Shown in pieces: positions 1-8,682 of a stretch of 64,000 bases of DNA (the first letter of the stretch is position 1; each line of letters opens with the position of its first letter). The stretch spans positions 124,001 through 188,000 of the forward strand of contig NZ_BAABHJ010000040.1 in NCBI RefSeq assembly GCF_039542035.1, read 5' to 3'. The translations under genes were made by a program, and so were the position numbers. The notes under the pieces were generated by a model that did not search any database, had not been told where the DNA came from, and saw only the letters and a program-made list of their open reading frames with translations. The DNA is from Actinoallomurus liliacearum. Its GTDB lineage: Bacteria > Actinomycetota > Actinomycetes > Streptosporangiales > Streptosporangiaceae.

Positions 1-590
1 CCGCCGCCTTCGACGACCTGCTGAACTGGCAGTTCGCCGACCCGATCCTGCTCGGTCGCTACCCCGACCTCGGCCTGGACATGTCCCACGTCCAGGACGG
101 CGACCTGGAGGTGATCGGCGCGCCGATCGACGCGCTCGGCGTGAACTACTACCACCCGACCGGGATCGCCGCCCCGGCCGACGACGCCCTGCCCTTCGCG
201 ATGCGCGACCTGACCGGCTTCCCCACGACGGGGATGGGCTGGCCGGTCGTCCCGGACGGGCTGCATCGGCTCCTGGTCGACCTGCGGGACCGGTACGGCA
301 CCGCGCTCCCGCCGGTGTACATCACCGAGAGCGGCTGCTCCTACGACGAGTCACTGGACGACGACGCCCGCATCGGCTTCCTGAACGCGCACGTCGGCGC
401 CGTACAGGCGGCGATGCACGACGGCATCGACGTGCGCGGCTACTTCGTCTGGTCGCTGCTCGACAACTTCGAATGGGCCGAGGGTTACGCGCCGCGTTTC
501 GGACTCGTGCACGTCGACTACGCCACCCAGCGGCGCACGCCGCGCGCGTCGTACGGCTGGTACCGCGACCTGATCGCGGGCTCGTCCTGA
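1..590 (+). CDS. Beta-glucosidase, GH1 (C-terminal part)
   Basis: Three-prime end of a glycoside hydrolase family 1 enzyme, cut by the window edge; it is read from base 3 in the frame that stops at 588-590. The family hydrolyses beta-glucosides with two catalytic glutamates. Visible here is the nucleophile motif YITESG, where the usual form is ITENG, so Asn is replaced by Ser next to the catalytic Glu. The C-terminal signature GYFVWSLLDNFEWAEGY and the FGLVHVDY ending are typical. The acid/base Glu (NEP motif) lies upstream of the window. It is probably cytoplasmic. The next gene converges with no gap: this stop ends at 590 and the opposite stop begins at 591. Confidence 0.93.
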   Translation, partial: AAFDDLLNWQFADPILLGRYPDLGLDMSHVQDGDLEVIGAPIDALGVNYYHPTGIAAPADDALPFAMRDLTGFPTTGMGWPVVPDGLHRLLVDLRDRYGTALPPVYITESGCSYDESLDDDARIGFLNAHVGAVQAAMHDGIDVRGYFVWSLLDNFEWAEGYAPRFGLVHVDYATQRRTPRASYGWYRDLIAGSS

Positions 591-1649
591 TCAGGGCCCG
601 GCGGTGAGACCGGTGCAGCGGCGCAGCCGCTCCCACTTGGCGTGCGCCCGGGTCGCCGCCGCGCCGTCGAGCAGCCGTGGCACGCCCTTGGTGATGTAGG
701 CCGGCTTCCACGCGGCCCCCAGCACCTTCCGCTTCCGCAGGGTGATCTCGAGGATGCCGGAGTCGGGGTCGTTGCGGTCCGGGGCGGTGAAGAAGAAGTT
801 GCCGAGGCCGTAGTCGACGTACCGGCCCTTCATGTACCCGCCGCCGAGGGGGATGTGGGCGTGCCCGCCGACGACCACGTCCGCGCCGGCCCGGACGAGG
901 GCGCGGGCCAGCGTCTTCTGGCGGGGCAGCGGGCAGGGGTTCTTCTCCTGCCCCCAGTGCAGGTACACGATGACGGTGTCGGCGTTGCGGCGCGCCGCGC
1001 GTACCTCGTTGACGAGGCGCGGGACGTCCTTGGCCGAGGCGAGGCCGCCCTTCTTCGCGGTCGCCGTCCAGGCGCTGATCAGGTTGTCGTCCAGGACCTG
1101 GGTGGCGCCGAGGATCGCGAGGCGGTCGCCCTTGACCGTCACGTAGTACGGCCGGAAGGCCTGGGCGGCGTTCGCGCCGATGCCGACGGTGGGGAAGCTC
1201 GACTTCTTGATGGCCGCGAGCGAGTCGCGCAGGCCGACCGGGCCGTAGTCCATGGCGTGGTTGTTGGCCATGGTCACCACGTCGACGCCGGCGGCCCGCA
1301 GCGCGTCGAACGCGCTCGGCGGCGCCCGGAACGTGAACTGCTTCGGCGCCTTCGTCCCACGCGTGGTGATGGCCGTCTCCAGGTTGACCATGGCGAGGTC
1401 GGCGCGCGTCAGCTCGGGGATGGTCGGGCCGAGCGCGGTGGCGGGGTCGGCCAGGCGCGCGCGGAGCCGCCCGTTGAAGTGGACGTCCCCGGCGAACGCC
1501 ACCGTGATCGGCCCGTCCTTCGCGTCGCCCGGCGCTCGACTGGATGGCGTGGAGCCGCGCGGGCTCTTCGCCGCACCACCGCCACCGCCACAGGCCGCCG
1601 CCGCGGCCGCGACACCGGCCAGCGCGGCCATCAGCATCGTTCGCCGCAT
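591..1649 (-). CDS. CapA-family metallophosphatase-like lipoprotein
   Basis: Member of the CapA/PgsA family (poly-gamma-glutamate synthesis accessory proteins), which has a calcineurin-like phosphoesterase fold. Metal-site motifs in order are FAGDVHF, NLETAIT, NNHAMDYG, HWGQE and GGHAHIP. The N-terminus has a signal peptide ending AAAAAC followed by a Gly run, suggesting a lipoprotein anchored outside the membrane. The chosen ATG (1649) puts the basic MRRT directly before the hydrophobic stretch; an ATG four codons upstream (1661) is the alternative. The open frame extends further into the divergent aminotransferase gene, but that part is shadow. Many actinomycetes carry solitary CapA proteins with no poly-glutamate operon, so the substrate is unknown. 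Confidence 0.85.
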   Translation of the reverse strand: MRRTMLMAALAGVAAAAAACGGGGGAAKSPRGSTPSSRAPGDAKDGPITVAFAGDVHFNGRLRARLADPATALGPTIPELTRADLAMVNLETAITTRGTKAPKQFTFRAPPSAFDALRAAGVDVVTMANNHAMDYGPVGLRDSLAAIKKSSFPTVGIGANAAQAFRPYYVTVKGDRLAILGATQVLDDNLISAWTATAKKGGLASAKDVPRLVNEVRAARRNADTVIVYLHWGQEKNPCPLPRQKTLARALVRAGADVVVGGHAHIPLGGGYMKGRYVDYGLGNFFFTAPDRNDPDSGILEITLRKRKVLGAAWKPAYITKGVPRLLDGAAATRAHAKWERLRRCTGLTAGP

Positions 1650-1713
1650 CACGCCCACCATCTCTGGGAAAGGATCACAGGATGGCATCTTTCCCGCATT
1701 TCGGAAAAATGGA

Positions 1714-2874
1714 GTGATCTTGCTCGACATCGCGGGCATCCGCGCCGAGACCCCCGGCTGCCGGGAGGGCGTGCACCTGAACGCCGCCGGATCGGCGCTG
1801 CCACCACGGGTCGTACTCGAGACGATGCGCGACCACCTCGACCTCGAGGCGCACATCGGCGGGTACGAGGCGGCCGACGCCGCCGAGGCCCGGCTCACCG
1901 GAACGTACGACTCCCTCGCCCGCCTCATCGGCGCACGCCCCGACGAGATCGCCTACGCGGAGAGCGCCACGCGCGCCTGGGACATGGCGTTCTACGGCAT
2001 CCCGTTCCGGCCCGGCGACCGCGTCCTCACCAGCGCCGGCGAGTACTCCAGCAACACGATCGCCTTCCTCCACGCGGCCCGCCGGCAGGGCGTGAAGGTC
2101 GAGGTCGTCCCGGACGACGAGTACGGCCAGATCTCACTCGACGCCCTCAAGGCCGCGCTCGACGACGACGTACGGCTCGTGGCGATCAACCATGTCCCCA
2201 CCCACGACGGCCTGATCAACCCGGTCGCCGAGGTCGGCCGCCTGGCCCGGGCGGCCGGCGCGCTCTACCTGCTCGACGCCTGCCAGTCCGTCGGCCAGCT
2301 CGCGGTGGACGTCGGTGAGATCGGCTGCGACCTGCTGTCGGCCACGGGCCGCAAGTTCCTGCGCGGACCGCGCGGCACCGGCTTCCTCTACGTACGGCGG
2401 TCGGCGCTCGGCCTCCTCGACCCGCCGTTCCTCGACCTGCGGGCCGCGGACTGGACGGGACCGGACTCGTACGAGCTGCGGGGCGACGCCCGCCGGTTCG
2501 AGTCGTGGGAGAGGTCCGTCGCCGGGCAGCTCGGCCTGGGCGCCGCCGCGGAGTACGCGATGGCGATCGGGCTGGAGGTCATCGAGAAGCGCGTGCTGGA
2601 GCTCGGCGCGCTGCTGCGCACGGCCCTCGCGGAGCTCCCGGACGTCACCGTACGGGACCGGGGGCTGCACCGGTCGGGCATCGTGACGTTCACGCACCGG
2701 GACCGGGAGCCCGCCGAGATCGTCGCGTCGCTCGCCGAACGGCGGATCCACGTGCGGGTGTCCCAGCAGACCTACCGGTACGACGAGGGCGCGCGGCCGG
2801 AGCCGCGAGTGCGGGCGTCGGTGCACTACTACACCACCGAGGACGAGATCCGGCGGCTCATCACCGCGCTCTGA
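1714..2874 (+). CDS. Class V PLP-dependent aminotransferase/cysteine desulfurase-like enzyme
   Basis: Fold-type I PLP enzyme of the class V group (cysteine desulfurase, isopenicillin-N epimerase and EgtE-like enzymes), about 386 residues. The start HLNAAGSALPP is the usual entry of this subfamily. LLDACQSVGQL holds the Asp that contacts the pyridine nitrogen, and SATGRKFLRGPRGTGFLY carries the PLP-binding Lys. No free cysteine loop typical of NifS is visible, so C-S lyase or epimerase-like activity is as likely as sulfur transfer. Start: GTG at 1714, or TTG at 1720, which has a better placed GGAG (spacer 5). It is divergent from the CapA-like gene. An ergothioneine EgtE role is not supported because no other egt genes are nearby. 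Confidence 0.85.
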   Translation: MILLDIAGIRAETPGCREGVHLNAAGSALPPRVVLETMRDHLDLEAHIGGYEAADAAEARLTGTYDSLARLIGARPDEIAYAESATRAWDMAFYGIPFRPGDRVLTSAGEYSSNTIAFLHAARRQGVKVEVVPDDEYGQISLDALKAALDDDVRLVAINHVPTHDGLINPVAEVGRLARAAGALYLLDACQSVGQLAVDVGEIGCDLLSATGRKFLRGPRGTGFLYVRRSALGLLDPPFLDLRAADWTGPDSYELRGDARRFESWERSVAGQLGLGAAAEYAMAIGLEVIEKRVLELGALLRTALAELPDVTVRDRGLHRSGIVTFTHRDREPAEIVASLAERRIHVRVSQQTYRYDEGARPEPRVRASVHYYTTEDEIRRLITAL

Positions 2875-2970
2875 AACGTTCCCCGAGGTAGATCAATGTT
2901 TGGGACGCCGTGGGTCCGGCCCAACTCCGACCTATCATTGTCCTGAACGATTCCACCCAGGGGGGACAGC

Positions 2971-3429
2971 GTGGACGACGCGAAGGGCCGTGCGCCCCTC
3001 CACGATCCGGCCGCCGAACTGCGCGCGGCCGGGTTCCGCGTGACCGCCGCCCGGGTGGCGATCCTCGACACCGTGCGCTCCGGTGACCACCTCGACGTCG
3101 ACACGGTCACCGCGCGTGTACGCGAGCGGCTCGGCCGGGTGTCCGTGCAGGCGGTGTACGAGGCACTGCACGCCCTCACCGGCGCCGGCCTCGTACGGCG
3201 GATCGAGCCGGCCGGCAGCCCGGCGCGGTTCGAGGGACGGGTCGGCGACAACCACCACCACCTCGTCTGCCGCGACTGCGGCCGCGTCACGGACGTCGAC
3301 TGCGTCGTCGGCGACGCACCGTGCCTCGAGCCCGCCCACGACGCGGGTTACCTCGTCGACGAGGCCGACGTCACGTTCTGGGGCCACTGCCCCGACTGCC
3401 GTCGGGAGCAGGTGCGGAACCGCACCTGA
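2971..3429 (+). CDS. Fur-family metal/peroxide-responsive repressor
   Basis: Ferric-uptake-regulator family DNA-binding protein of 152 residues. An N-terminal winged helix (about residues 8-80, containing GFRVTAARVAIL) is followed by a dimerisation/metal domain with HHHLVCRDCGRVTDVDC and a second CPDC pair, the four-Cys structural zinc site. It resembles the FurA/CatR branch of actinobacteria, which represses catalase-peroxidase, but no catalase gene adjoins it here, so its target is not given by context. GTG start with a strong AGGGGGG ribosome-binding site. The 96-bp upstream region probably contains its promoter and, as usual for FurA, possibly its own operator, but I cannot define the site. 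Confidence 0.9.
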   Translation: MDDAKGRAPLHDPAAELRAAGFRVTAARVAILDTVRSGDHLDVDTVTARVRERLGRVSVQAVYEALHALTGAGLVRRIEPAGSPARFEGRVGDNHHHLVCRDCGRVTDVDCVVGDAPCLEPAHDAGYLVDEADVTFWGHCPDCRREQVRNRT

Positions 3430-3486
3430 CCGACCGCGCATATCCCCCATGACCAGGCGGGAGATCTCGGGCCGGTGCGCGGCGAT

Positions 3487-4017
3487 TCAGCGGGGTCGCT
3501 GAAGCGCCGCACGCTCAGCCGGTGTCAGTTCCACACCGGGCGCGGCCAGCACAGCATGGATGGTCTTGCCTTCGCGGCCGTAGACCACCCAGCACGACGC
3601 CGACAGCACGTCGACGATGTGAAGCCCCCGTCCGCCCTCGGCCAGACTGTTGTCCGGATCAACCGGACGCAGAGGTCGTGGGTCAGGGTCGACGACGGAC
3701 ACCTGCGTCCACCGCCGCGTCACCTCGACGCCAAGACGGACAGGCCGATCGTGATGCCGCCACTGGTCGGCCAGCCCCTCGGCCACCAGATCGGCAGCGG
3801 CGCGAAGGCCATTGGTGACCAGCTCCGAGACGACGACCGCGACGTTGTACGCATGCTCGGGGCTTCGGATGCCGTCGGAGACGACATCCGCCGTGAAGCG
3901 GCGTGCGATCGCCACAGAAGTGGCGTGCACCCGCAGCGCGATCCACGAAACTCCATCCCGTCGGATCCCGATTCCAGACGGTTCGCCACCAGCGGATGAT
4001 GGCGGCTCTCGGTTCAT
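3487..4017 (-). CDS. ATP-binding anti-sigma factor-like kinase (RsbW/SpoIIAB type)
   Basis: Histidine-kinase-like ATPase domain protein of the RsbW type, common in many copies in Streptomyces-like organisms. The N-box region is VVVSELVTNGLRAA and the G-boxes are VVDPDPRPL and EGGRGLHIVDVL. Such proteins bind a sigma factor or phosphorylate an anti-anti-sigma factor; no partner STAS gene is adjacent. I chose ATG 4017, preceded by GGTGAT at 6-nt spacing; a GTG at 4068 would add 17 residues. It is divergent from the XRE/DUF397 pair at 4203, a very common arrangement in actinomycetes, which suggests shared control from the 185-bp, relatively AT-rich intergenic region. Confidence 0.85.
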   Translation of the reverse strand: MNREPPSSAGGEPSGIGIRRDGVSWIALRVHATSVAIARRFTADVVSDGIRSPEHAYNVAVVVSELVTNGLRAAADLVAEGLADQWRHHDRPVRLGVEVTRRWTQVSVVDPDPRPLRPVDPDNSLAEGGRGLHIVDVLSASCWVVYGREGKTIHAVLAAPGVELTPAERAALQRPR

Positions 4018-4202
4018 CGGGTGATCACCATGCCCTCCGTGTTCGACTGAACATGTCAACTCAGTCACGCTGGGTTATGACGCCTGCAGACATGGTCGAA
4101 GTGCACTGTGCATGATCACAACGCACGAGGCCGTATTGACGCATCGATGGCCACATTCGGTCATTAATTGATCACTTAGCGTGGCATCGTGAGACTGGGG
4201 TC

Positions 4203-5057
4203 ATGCCCGAGCCCCATAGTCCGACCGTCCGAGGTCGGAAACTTGCGAGCGAACTGCGTCGCCTACGTGATCACGCCGGCTTGACCACGGAAGAGGCCGC
4301 CGCCAGACTCGGAGACGATTGGAGCCGCTACAAGGTCTCCCGTATCGAGCAGGCCAAGACCAAACCGACCATTAACGGCGTCACCGCACTCCTCGACCTG
4401 TATGGAGTCGACAGCGCAACGCGTGCCGCACTCATCGAACTGGCGAGAAACGCCTGGCGAAGAGGCTGGTGGGAAGACTACAAGGATCTATTCAAGAAGC
4501 CATCGTATGTAGCTCTCGAAGACGACGCGGCTCGGATCGACGAATGGAGTCCTCAGTTGGTTCCGGGACTCCTGCAGACCGACGAATATGCCAGGGAGGT
4601 CATCCGCACCTGGGAGCACGGTGACGAAGCCAGTGTCCAACGGCGCGTCATGGCGCGGATCACCCGCAAGGCTCTGCTCGGCAGAGCCGAGCCGCCTGCG
4701 CCGGACCTCACGGTAGTCATGGACGAGGCCGTCCTTCGGCGTCCGATCGGCGGCACCAAGGTCATGCGATCGCAGTTGCACGCGTTGCTGGATGTCGGGG
4801 AGCGGCCGAATGTGACCGTCCGGGTGATCCCCTTCCACGTCGGCACCCACGCCGGCCTTGACGGCCCGTTCATCGTCCTTGGCTTTCCCGACTGCATCGC
4901 ATCCGATGTCGCCTACGTCGAGACCAAAGCGGGGGCTACCTATGTGGAAAGCGTGGACAGCGTGCAACGCTTTAAGCTGGACTTTGAGAAGTTGAAGGCC
5001 GCGGCGTTGTCCATAGAGGATTCGGTGGACCTGATCGCCGCCATTGCCAAGGAGTGA
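4203..5057 (+). CDS. XRE-family regulator with DUF5753 domain
   Basis: A 284-residue regulator. The N-terminal Cro/C1 helix-turn-helix (about residues 10-70, LASELRRLRDHAGLTTEEA through the recognition helix SRYKVSRIEQ) is followed by the DUF5753 domain (about 95-280; QLVPGLLQTDEYAR and the FVVLGFP-like strand). This is the actinomycete Scr1 type, almost always followed by a DUF397 gene as here (gap 9 bp). The pair behaves as a regulator plus a small partner and is linked to development and antibiotic production in Streptomyces. Lower GC and less biased codons than its neighbours suggest mobility of the cassette. Confidence 0.9.
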   Translation: MPEPHSPTVRGRKLASELRRLRDHAGLTTEEAAARLGDDWSRYKVSRIEQAKTKPTINGVTALLDLYGVDSATRAALIELARNAWRRGWWEDYKDLFKKPSYVALEDDAARIDEWSPQLVPGLLQTDEYAREVIRTWEHGDEASVQRRVMARITRKALLGRAEPPAPDLTVVMDEAVLRRPIGGTKVMRSQLHALLDVGERPNVTVRVIPFHVGTHAGLDGPFIVLGFPDCIASDVAYVETKAGATYVESVDSVQRFKLDFEKLKAAALSIEDSVDLIAAIAKE

Positions 5058-5066
5058 CGGATTCTC

Positions 5067-5261
5067 ATGCCTCTCCCTCCGATGGACTTGTCGCATCTCC
5101 CGTGGCGTAAGAGCACCCGCAGCGGCGGAGGGCAGGCGACCTGCGTAGAAGTGGCACCTATCGTCATGGAGCAGAGCAGCCAGACCGGCGAGTGCGCGGA
5201 AGTCGCGATCGCGGATAGGTGGCGGTCGGCTCTTGCCCCCGGTCGAGCGCTCACCGCCTGA
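5067..5261 (+). CDS. DUF397 small protein
   Basis: A 64-residue protein with the DUF397 signature: LPWRKSTRSGG near the N-terminus, then CVEVA and a hydrophobic strand. DUF397 proteins are partners of XRE/DUF5753 regulators and are proposed to bind and inactivate them; some call the pair a toxin-antitoxin-like system, which is disputed. ATG 5067 has GGAG 12 nt upstream; an internal ATG at 5082 is possible. The stop abuts the convergent HAD gene without a single base between them. The usual DUF397 tail WxAFxxxV is not obvious, so the C-terminus looks shortened or diverged. Confidence 0.85.
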   Translation: MPLPPMDLSHLPWRKSTRSGGGQATCVEVAPIVMEQSSQTGECAEVAIADRWRSALAPGRALTA

Positions 5262-5870
5262 TCAATCCGTTGCCAGTAGCGCCTCGATCTCGCCGATCGC
5301 CTGGTCGTTGTCCCGATACAGCACCGCGTGGATGCCGGCCCGGCTCGCCGCGTCGACGGCGACCTCGACATCGTCGAGGAACACCATCTCCTCGGGTGAG
5401 ACACCGAGACGTGCGCAGGTGAGTTCATAGATCCACGGATCGGGCTTGCACATGCCGACTTCGTGCGAATACACGATCTCGTCCACCAGATCTTCGAATC
5501 CGTAGGTGGCCTGTTCACGCTCCCGGGCGCCGACGAAGCTGTTACTCAGTATCCCCGTCCGACACCGTGAACGCAGCGCACGTGCGTACTCGATCAGGTC
5601 GGTGTTGGCGACGCCGAGGTACTGCTTCCACATGTCCGCCATGAGCTCATCGACCTGCTGTTCGGAGAGCCCGAGCCGCTCCCTGACCGCCCGGTGCACG
5701 TCATCTTCGGTGATCGTGCCGACCGCCCCTGCCGCCCAGACATCGGCCATCCGCCCACCGATCTCACCGGGAGCGAACCCGAGTCGCTTCTCCCATCGCT
5801 GATCGAAGTCCATCTTCGGGGTGATCTCCAGGACACCCCCGATATCAAAGACGACCGCGCGAACCACCAT
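5262..5870 (-). CDS. HAD-superfamily hydrolase (subfamily IA)
   Basis: Haloacid dehalogenase-like phosphatase of about 202 residues. Motif I is VVFDIGGVL (the second catalytic Asp is replaced by Gly, as in the epoxide hydrolase N-domain/YihX-like group), motif II is ILSNS, motif III Lys is in GMCKPDP, and motif IV is VFLDDVEVAV. The DIGGV form is common in sugar-phosphatase-like HADs. ATG 5870 places the protein start at MVVRAVVFD; a GTG at 5906 is a weaker alternative. Its 5-prime end lies 91 bp from the divergent membrane protein gene. Substrate unknown. Confidence 0.85.
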   Translation of the reverse strand: MVVRAVVFDIGGVLEITPKMDFDQRWEKRLGFAPGEIGGRMADVWAAGAVGTITEDDVHRAVRERLGLSEQQVDELMADMWKQYLGVANTDLIEYARALRSRCRTGILSNSFVGAREREQATYGFEDLVDEIVYSHEVGMCKPDPWIYELTCARLGVSPEEMVFLDDVEVAVDAASRAGIHAVLYRDNDQAIGEIEALLATD

Positions 5871-5961
5871 GATCTTTAGGACGGTGGTCCGAGTCCAAGT
5901 GTTCACCTGGACAGGGAATCCGCACCTGGCCCGGCGGTGGAACCGGTGGCAGGATCAAGCC

Positions 5962-6423
5962 GTGGAAACGCCTCGGATCACCTGGCGGATGGGGGTCGCC
6001 GCACGGACGTTAGCGGCGCTGGTGATGCTCGTCGGGATCCTGCTGGAGATCGGATTCGTGGCGGCGCTGGTCGAGGAGCGGGAATTGGGATTCGTCGGTG
6101 CGCTCCTCGTCCTGCCCTGCTTCGTCGTGTGGCTCTGGTGCGCCTTCCTCCGGCCGTCGATCGGCCTCACGTCGACCGAACTCGTGCTCCGCAACAAGTA
6201 CCGGACCGAACGCGTCGAGCTGCGGACGATCCAGGCCGTCGTGCCGAGCTCCGGCGGCCTGGTCATCGTCGTGGACGGCCGGCCCGCCTGCACCGGATGG
6301 GCGGTCCAGAAGTCGAACCTCGCCCTCTGGCTGAACCGGGAAGGCCGGGCCGACCGGATCGCAGAACAGATCCGGCAGGCGGCACTCGCCGGCGGCGCAC
6401 CGGTCGCGCCCGCCCCCGAGTGA
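5962..6423 (+). CDS. PH-domain-like small membrane protein
   Basis: About 153 residues. Two transmembrane segments (around residues 12-33 and 41-62) are followed by a compact beta-rich domain starting GLTSTELVLRNKYRTERV, which resembles bacterial PH/YdbT-type domains found after paired TM helices. GTG 5962 is selected because AGGAT lies 6 nt upstream; the open frame upstream overlaps the HAD gene and is not credible. It is probably an inner-membrane protein with its PH-like domain in the cytosol. Function unknown. Confidence 0.65.
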   Translation: METPRITWRMGVAARTLAALVMLVGILLEIGFVAALVEERELGFVGALLVLPCFVVWLWCAFLRPSIGLTSTELVLRNKYRTERVELRTIQAVVPSSGGLVIVVDGRPACTGWAVQKSNLALWLNREGRADRIAEQIRQAALAGGAPVAPAPE

Positions 6424-6602
6424 TGCGTCCTTCCGCCACCATTTCGACCCTACGGCGCCCGAGTAAGTGACCGTTTATCACATCGGTCGCAAATCGCGGG
6501 CCGCCGATTGATGGTGCTCGCCTATCACCCCGGCGGCGTACGGGAGATAGTCCAGGCCCCGCATCGATGACGTACGGTGCCCGCCTCCCGCTGGAGTGAT
6601 CG

Positions 6603-7844
6603 ATGACCACGGCCGCCCCCCGCCCTCGGCTCGTCGCCCGAACCTTCCGCGCACTGCCGATCGCCGCCGCCGCCCTGACTCTGGCCGCCGGTGCCGCGTC
6701 GGCCGCCGATCCGCCGCCGGCCGGTTCGGTCCCGCCGGACCAGGACCCCTTCTACAGCGCGCCCGCCGACATCGGCTCGTACCAGCCGGGTCAGGTCGTC
6801 GCCGACCGGAAGATCACTCCGAAGGTGGGCGACCTGGCCACCACGACCGACGCGTGGCAGATCTCCTACCGCACCGACGACTCGCACGGTCAGCCCGAGC
6901 TGGCGGTCACGACGCTGCTCGTCCCGAAGAAGGCGTGGACGGGCGGCGGCCCGCGTCCCATCGTCTCGGTGCAGGCGGCCGAGGACTCCACCGGTACGCA
7001 GTGCGCGCCGTCGTACGGAGTCTCCTCGGGCCAGGGGTACGCGGCCTCGTCCGCGATCTACCCGGCCGCCGTGCTGGCCAAGGGCTGGGCGGTCGCGATG
7101 CCCGACTTCGAGGGCCCGAAGTCGGTGTTCATGGGCGGCCCGCAGGCCGGGCACGCGGTCCTCGACGGGATCCGGGCCGTACGGAACCTCGGCGCCGGTG
7201 GGGTCGGCACGACCAACCCCTGGGCCCTGAACGGCTACTCCGGCGGTGCCCAGGCGACCGGCTGGGCCGCCGAACTGCAGCCCTCGTACGCTCCGGACGT
7301 CACACTCGTCGGCGCGGCCATGGGCGGTGTCCCGGCCGACCCGGCCGCGGTGGCGCGGTCGCTGGACGGCGGGATCTTCTCCGGCTTCGAGGCCGCCGCG
7401 ACCGTCAGTCTGGCCGCGGAGTACCCCGAGGCCGGCATCGACGACCTGACCAACGCCGAGGGCAAGGAGGCGCTGCAGAAGGCGCGCGGCAAGTGCCTCA
7501 CCGACCTGCTCACCGGCTTCACGTTCAAGAGGCTCGCGGACTACACCACCGTGCCCGACCCGCTGTCGGTCCCCTCCGTGGCCGCGATGCTCAAGAAGAA
7601 CACCATGGGCGCGGCGGCGCCGACGACGCCGATCTACGACTACCACGCCGACACCGACGAGATCGTTCCCGTCGCTCAGGACGACGCCCTGACCCGGGCG
7701 TGGTGCGCCAAGGGCGCCACCGTTCAGGTCGTCCGCGACCTCCTCGGGGAACACGCGGTCGAGATGGTCGTCCGGCAGAACGACGTGCTGTCCTTCCTCA
7801 CGGACCGCTTCGCCGGCCGGACTCCCGGGAACACCTGCACGTAG
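6603..7844 (+). CDS. Secreted lipase (LIP family alpha/beta hydrolase)
   Basis: A 413-residue secreted triacylglycerol-lipase-like enzyme. Signal peptide of about 34 residues with an ASA/ADP cleavage site. The nucleophile elbow is GYSGGA, the acid residue is in HADTDEIVP, and the catalytic His is in GEHAVE. The arrangement matches the secretory lipase (LIP) family, which includes Candida lipases and many actinobacterial exported esterases. Two or more Cys (AQCAPSYG-like region, AWCAKGA and the terminal NTCT) could form disulfides outside the cell. The start has GGAG 8 nt upstream. A strong hairpin terminator follows at 7904. Confidence 0.88.
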   Translation: MTTAAPRPRLVARTFRALPIAAAALTLAAGAASAADPPPAGSVPPDQDPFYSAPADIGSYQPGQVVADRKITPKVGDLATTTDAWQISYRTDDSHGQPELAVTTLLVPKKAWTGGGPRPIVSVQAAEDSTGTQCAPSYGVSSGQGYAASSAIYPAAVLAKGWAVAMPDFEGPKSVFMGGPQAGHAVLDGIRAVRNLGAGGVGTTNPWALNGYSGGAQATGWAAELQPSYAPDVTLVGAAMGGVPADPAAVARSLDGGIFSGFEAAATVSLAAEYPEAGIDDLTNAEGKEALQKARGKCLTDLLTGFTFKRLADYTTVPDPLSVPSVAAMLKKNTMGAAAPTTPIYDYHADTDEIVPVAQDDALTRAWCAKGATVQVVRDLLGEHAVEMVVRQNDVLSFLTDRFAGRTPGNTCT

Positions 7845-7903
7845 GCTCCGAACCGCCGCCGCGAACCCGCCCGTTCCGGCGGACGCCCGTCCGTCAGCGC
7901 GCG

Positions 7904-7942
7904 CCTCAGGCCACCGGGCCGGCCGGTGGCCTGAGGCTTTTC
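7904..7942 (+). terminator. Rho-independent-type terminator after lipase
   Basis: Perfect 14-bp inverted repeat (CCTCAGGCCACCGG and its complement) around a 5-nt loop at 7904-7936, followed by CTTTTCC. It lies 60 bp after the lipase stop and before the convergent gene at 7995, so it may work on both strands. Confidence 0.85.
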
Positions 7943-7994
7943 CGCCGACCGACTCCCGGCCGGCGCCATGGCGCTATCGGAATGCCACGGTCGA

Positions 7995-8504
7995 TCACTC
8001 CGCTGCTTCCTCAGAGCCCTGACCGACAGTGCTCTGCCGCTCAACGGCGCTCTGGTGAGAAGTGGTCTGCTGCCCCGAGGATTTCGACTGCTCGACCAGT
8101 TTCTTATTCTCCAGACTCGTCTGGATCTCCTGCAGTCTCAGCTGCTCCGCCAGCTTTTCGCGGTCCAGAGCAGTTTGGCGCTCCTGAGACTTCATCTGCT
8201 CGATCGTTTTTTCATGCTCCAGAGCGGTCTGACGCTCTTGAGACTTCATCTGCTCGAGCGTGATCTGGTGCTCCAGAGCGGTCTGGATCTCCTGGGACCG
8301 CAACTTCTCCTGCAGGCTCGGTACTCGTTCCGGCACCAGCACCGGCGACTTGATCGGGATGTAGGTGGTCGGAATATATGCCGTTCCGGGATAGTAAACG
8401 CCGGTAGCCGGGTCGTCTTGCGCGAACGCCGGCGCGGCTCCGATCAGCGAGGCCGCCATGGTCGTGGCCACCAGACCGCCTGCGGCTATTGCCGTTTTCA
8501 GCAC
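7995..8504 (-). CDS. Secreted protein with four 18-residue helical repeats
   Basis: A 169-residue exported protein that I do not recognise. It has a signal peptide ending AFA/QDD (residues 1-28), a Tyr/Pro-rich segment (about 36-62), then a charged helix made of four 18-residue repeats at 70-87, 88-105, 106-123 and 124-141, with consensus SQExQTALEx(5)EQMK. A polar, Gln/Ser-rich tail ends GSEEAAE. The repeats contain no Pro or Gly, so a single long helix or coiled coil is expected. GTG start with AGGTGA 6 nt upstream. The upstream region is unusually AT-rich. It is divergent from the macrodomain gene. Confidence 0.8.
   Translation of the reverse strand: MLKTAIAAGGLVATTMAASLIGAAPAFAQDDPATGVYYPGTAYIPTTYIPIKSPVLVPERVPSLQEKLRSQEIQTALEHQITLEQMKSQERQTALEHEKTIEQMKSQERQTALDREKLAEQLRLQEIQTSLENKKLVEQSKSSGQQTTSHQSAVERQSTVGQGSEEAAE
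8082..8297 (-). repeat. Four tandem 54-bp coding repeats
   Basis: The 54-bp unit recurs four times without gaps inside the preceding secreted-protein gene and encodes the 18-residue helical unit. The two central copies are the most alike. Their DNA similarity suggests recent duplication of that unit. Confidence 0.9.
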
Positions 8505-8682
8505 GTCAGGTCACCTTCTTACCTGGACGATACATTAATATTGACGAAACCACCCTTTTATCATCAGACTTCAGGGCGTCATGAAGCCAGTATCTCCCGG
8601 TAAGCCGGACAGTCCACCAGAAGAACGTAATATTGCCGCAAATAAGAATGACGGTATCGAGCGTAGTTTCGAAAGGAACCAC

